Of a DNA stretch of 64,000 nt, positions 62,781-64,000 are shown piece by piece. This stretch comes from Gemmatimonadota bacterium (GTDB lineage: Bacteria; Gemmatimonadota; Gemmatimonadetes; Gemmatimonadales; GWC2-71-9), in the NCBI GenBank assembly GCA_040388535.1, contig JAZKBR010000002.1, forward strand, positions 1,024,838 through 1,088,837, written 5' to 3'. Below the pieces are notes generated by a model. The model was not told where the DNA came from and did not search any database. It worked only from the letters and a program-made list of their open reading frames with translations. Made by a program: the position numbers and the translations under genes. The stretch's first letter is position 1, and the number at the start of each line of letters is the position of its first letter.

Positions 62781-64000
62781 ATGCCAATGCTTCTGCTCGC
62801 TCCTGCCCTGATGATTGCGCTGCTCACGCCACCGGCTGACACCGGCAGTGCGGAGCTGCACACCGCCCTCGATACGCCGACCAACTCCCTGATGCGCTGG
62901 GGCGACCTCGGTGATGTCCGCGTTGCATTGCGGACCGCCTACGATGGGCACCTCTGGGAGCCGTACTGGCTGGTTGGGGGGAAGCCGACGCCCGCCGCGC
63001 GCCTGGTGCTCAAGGAAATCGGCAGCGCCCGGGACCGCGGCCTCGATCCACTCGATTATGACGCCACGCGACTCGCCGCCGAAGTCGACTCACTCACGGG
63101 CCGAGACGACAGCCGGGCGGCGCGCTTCGATATCGCGCTGAGCGCCGCCGTCGTCCGCTACGCGCTCGCGCTCGACCGCGGCCGTGTCGATCCACGCACA
63201 CTGCATCCGACGCTGATGCTCAAGCGCGAAGCCTTCGATGCGACGGCGTTTCTCGCCGACGCAAGTCAGGCCGCCCAGCCGGCCGCGAGTTTTCGCGCGC
63301 TCGAGCCCCGGTTCTATCAGTACCGCCGGCTGCAGGCCGCGCTGGTGACCTATCGGATCCTGGCGCAGGACTCCACGCTGCTGTCGTTGCCGGAATTGCC
63401 GCGCAAGCTCAAGGTCGGCACCACGTATGCCGGGGCGCCGCAACTGCGCCGCCTGCTCACGCTGATCGGCGACCTCAGCGACAGCTCGGCGGTGCATCGC
63501 GCAGGAGAAGGTGATTCGATCTACGACAAGTCACTCGAGCAGGCGATCCGTCGTTTTCAGCGCCGGCAGGGCTTCTCCGCCGATGGCGTCGTGGGCGATT
63601 CCACCCGTGCGCGCCTGTTGCATCCTTTCGATGAGCGGGTCCGTTCGATCGAGTTGACGCTGGAACGGTGGCGCTGGCTGCCGCGACGCTTCGATGTGCC
63701 GCCGATCATCGTCAACATTCCGGGCTATCGGCTGACCGCGTTCAGCACCGCGCAGGATGTCGAGGCCGACATGCTCGCGATGAACGTGGTAGTCGGTGCA
63801 GCCGTGAAGCACGACACCCCGCTGCTCGCCGTGGATCTCGTCGCGGTCCAGTTTCACCCGTCGTGGAATGTTCCGAAGTCGATCGCCAAGGACGAGATCC
63901 TTCCCAAGGCGCGGAAGGACCCGGGCTATCTCGCGAAGGAACACTACGAACTGCTGCGCGGCCGGACTGTGGTGCCCGCGGTCGATTCGAATATCCGGCG
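62781..64000 (+). CDS. L,D-transpeptidase-family (YcbB-like) protein, cut by window edge
   Basis: The frame is open from an ATG at 62781 (or 62787) to the end of the window, giving at least 406 residues. The N-terminal signal-like segment (MLLLAPALMIALL) is followed by an L,D-transpeptidase scaffold domain. A peptidoglycan-binding segment then follows (SLEQAIRRFQRRQGFSADG, about 250), and the beginning of a YkuD-type domain with VNIPGYRL and FHPSWNVP. The catalytic His/Cys region lies beyond 64000 and cannot be judged. It probably cross-links peptidoglycan. No good ribosome-binding site is visible. Confidence 0.8.
   Translation, partial: MPMLLLAPALMIALLTPPADTGSAELHTALDTPTNSLMRWGDLGDVRVALRTAYDGHLWEPYWLVGGKPTPAARLVLKEIGSARDRGLDPLDYDATRLAAEVDSLTGRDDSRAARFDIALSAAVVRYALALDRGRVDPRTLHPTLMLKREAFDATAFLADASQAAQPAASFRALEPRFYQYRRLQAALVTYRILAQDSTLLSLPELPRKLKVGTTYAGAPQLRRLLTLIGDLSDSSAVHRAGEGDSIYDKSLEQAIRRFQRRQGFSADGVVGDSTRARLLHPFDERVRSIELTLERWRWLPRRFDVPPIIVNIPGYRLTAFSTAQDVEADMLAMNVVVGAAVKHDTPLLAVDLVAVQFHPSWNVPKSIAKDEILPKARKDPGYLAKEHYELLRGRTVVPAVDSNIR

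Overview
The window looks like a chromosome segment of a high-GC, Gram-negative, diderm bacterium of the FCB superphylum, most likely Gemmatimonadota. The evidence is the combination of an SprA-like giant outer-membrane protein, a PorV/PorQ-like porin, a secreted protein with a type-9-secretion (T9SS)-like C-terminal domain, a GWxTD-domain protein and two Oar-like TonB-dependent receptors, together with LptF/LptG, TonB and heme/cytochrome genes. There is no rRNA or tRNA here, so the phylum call is inference. I see no CRISPR array, prophage or insertion sequence.

Layout. 1-4.0 kb: a lipoprotein with a 38-proline linker, an unusual 21-bp/7-residue repeat locus, an AraC-type regulator, a small lipoprotein and a dispersed repeat. 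4.0-8.9 kb: acetyl-CoA synthetase, a STAS protein, and ccmABCD (including a 35-residue CcmD) for heme delivery to cytochrome c. 8.9-14.7 kb, minus strand: an aquaporin, then a compact series reading sigma factor, Cys-rich anti-sigma factor, FAD oxidoreductase, [repeat], flavin reductase, methyltransferase, SRPBCC protein, ketoacyl synthase. This could be a redox-controlled biosynthetic cluster. 14.8-16.6 kb: a V4R-like protein coupled to an M24 peptidase-family protein.

16.6-28.5 kb: a five-gene plus-strand series behind a long leader with a sigma70-like promoter: TonB-dependent receptor, 1322-residue secreted protein with T9SS-like tail, PorV-like porin, GWxTD protein, lipoprotein. I read it as a surface uptake/display module. 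28.6-34.9 kb: assorted genes, including a small secreted protein whose domain also ends the first lipoprotein, an ABC exporter, heme o synthase and an APC permease. 35.2-38.5 kb: a second Oar-like receptor. 38.5-49 kb: lptF/lptG (LptF with a Pro-rich insert) divergent from sprA and an M28 peptidase.

49-53.9 kb: comEA-like, pilB, pilT, pilC (type IV pilus motor and DNA-uptake-type functions). 54-64 kb: an old yellow enzyme, a beta-barrel protein, a secreted adenosine-deaminase-family protein with a TonB protein, an M1 aminopeptidase, a DEAD-box helicase, a Met/Arg-rich Spy-like protein and the beginning of an L,D-transpeptidase-family protein cut by the window edge.

The main theme is envelope biology: outer-membrane transport, T9SS-like secretion, LPS export, pili and secreted peptidases. 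All functional names come from motif reading; no database search was run.
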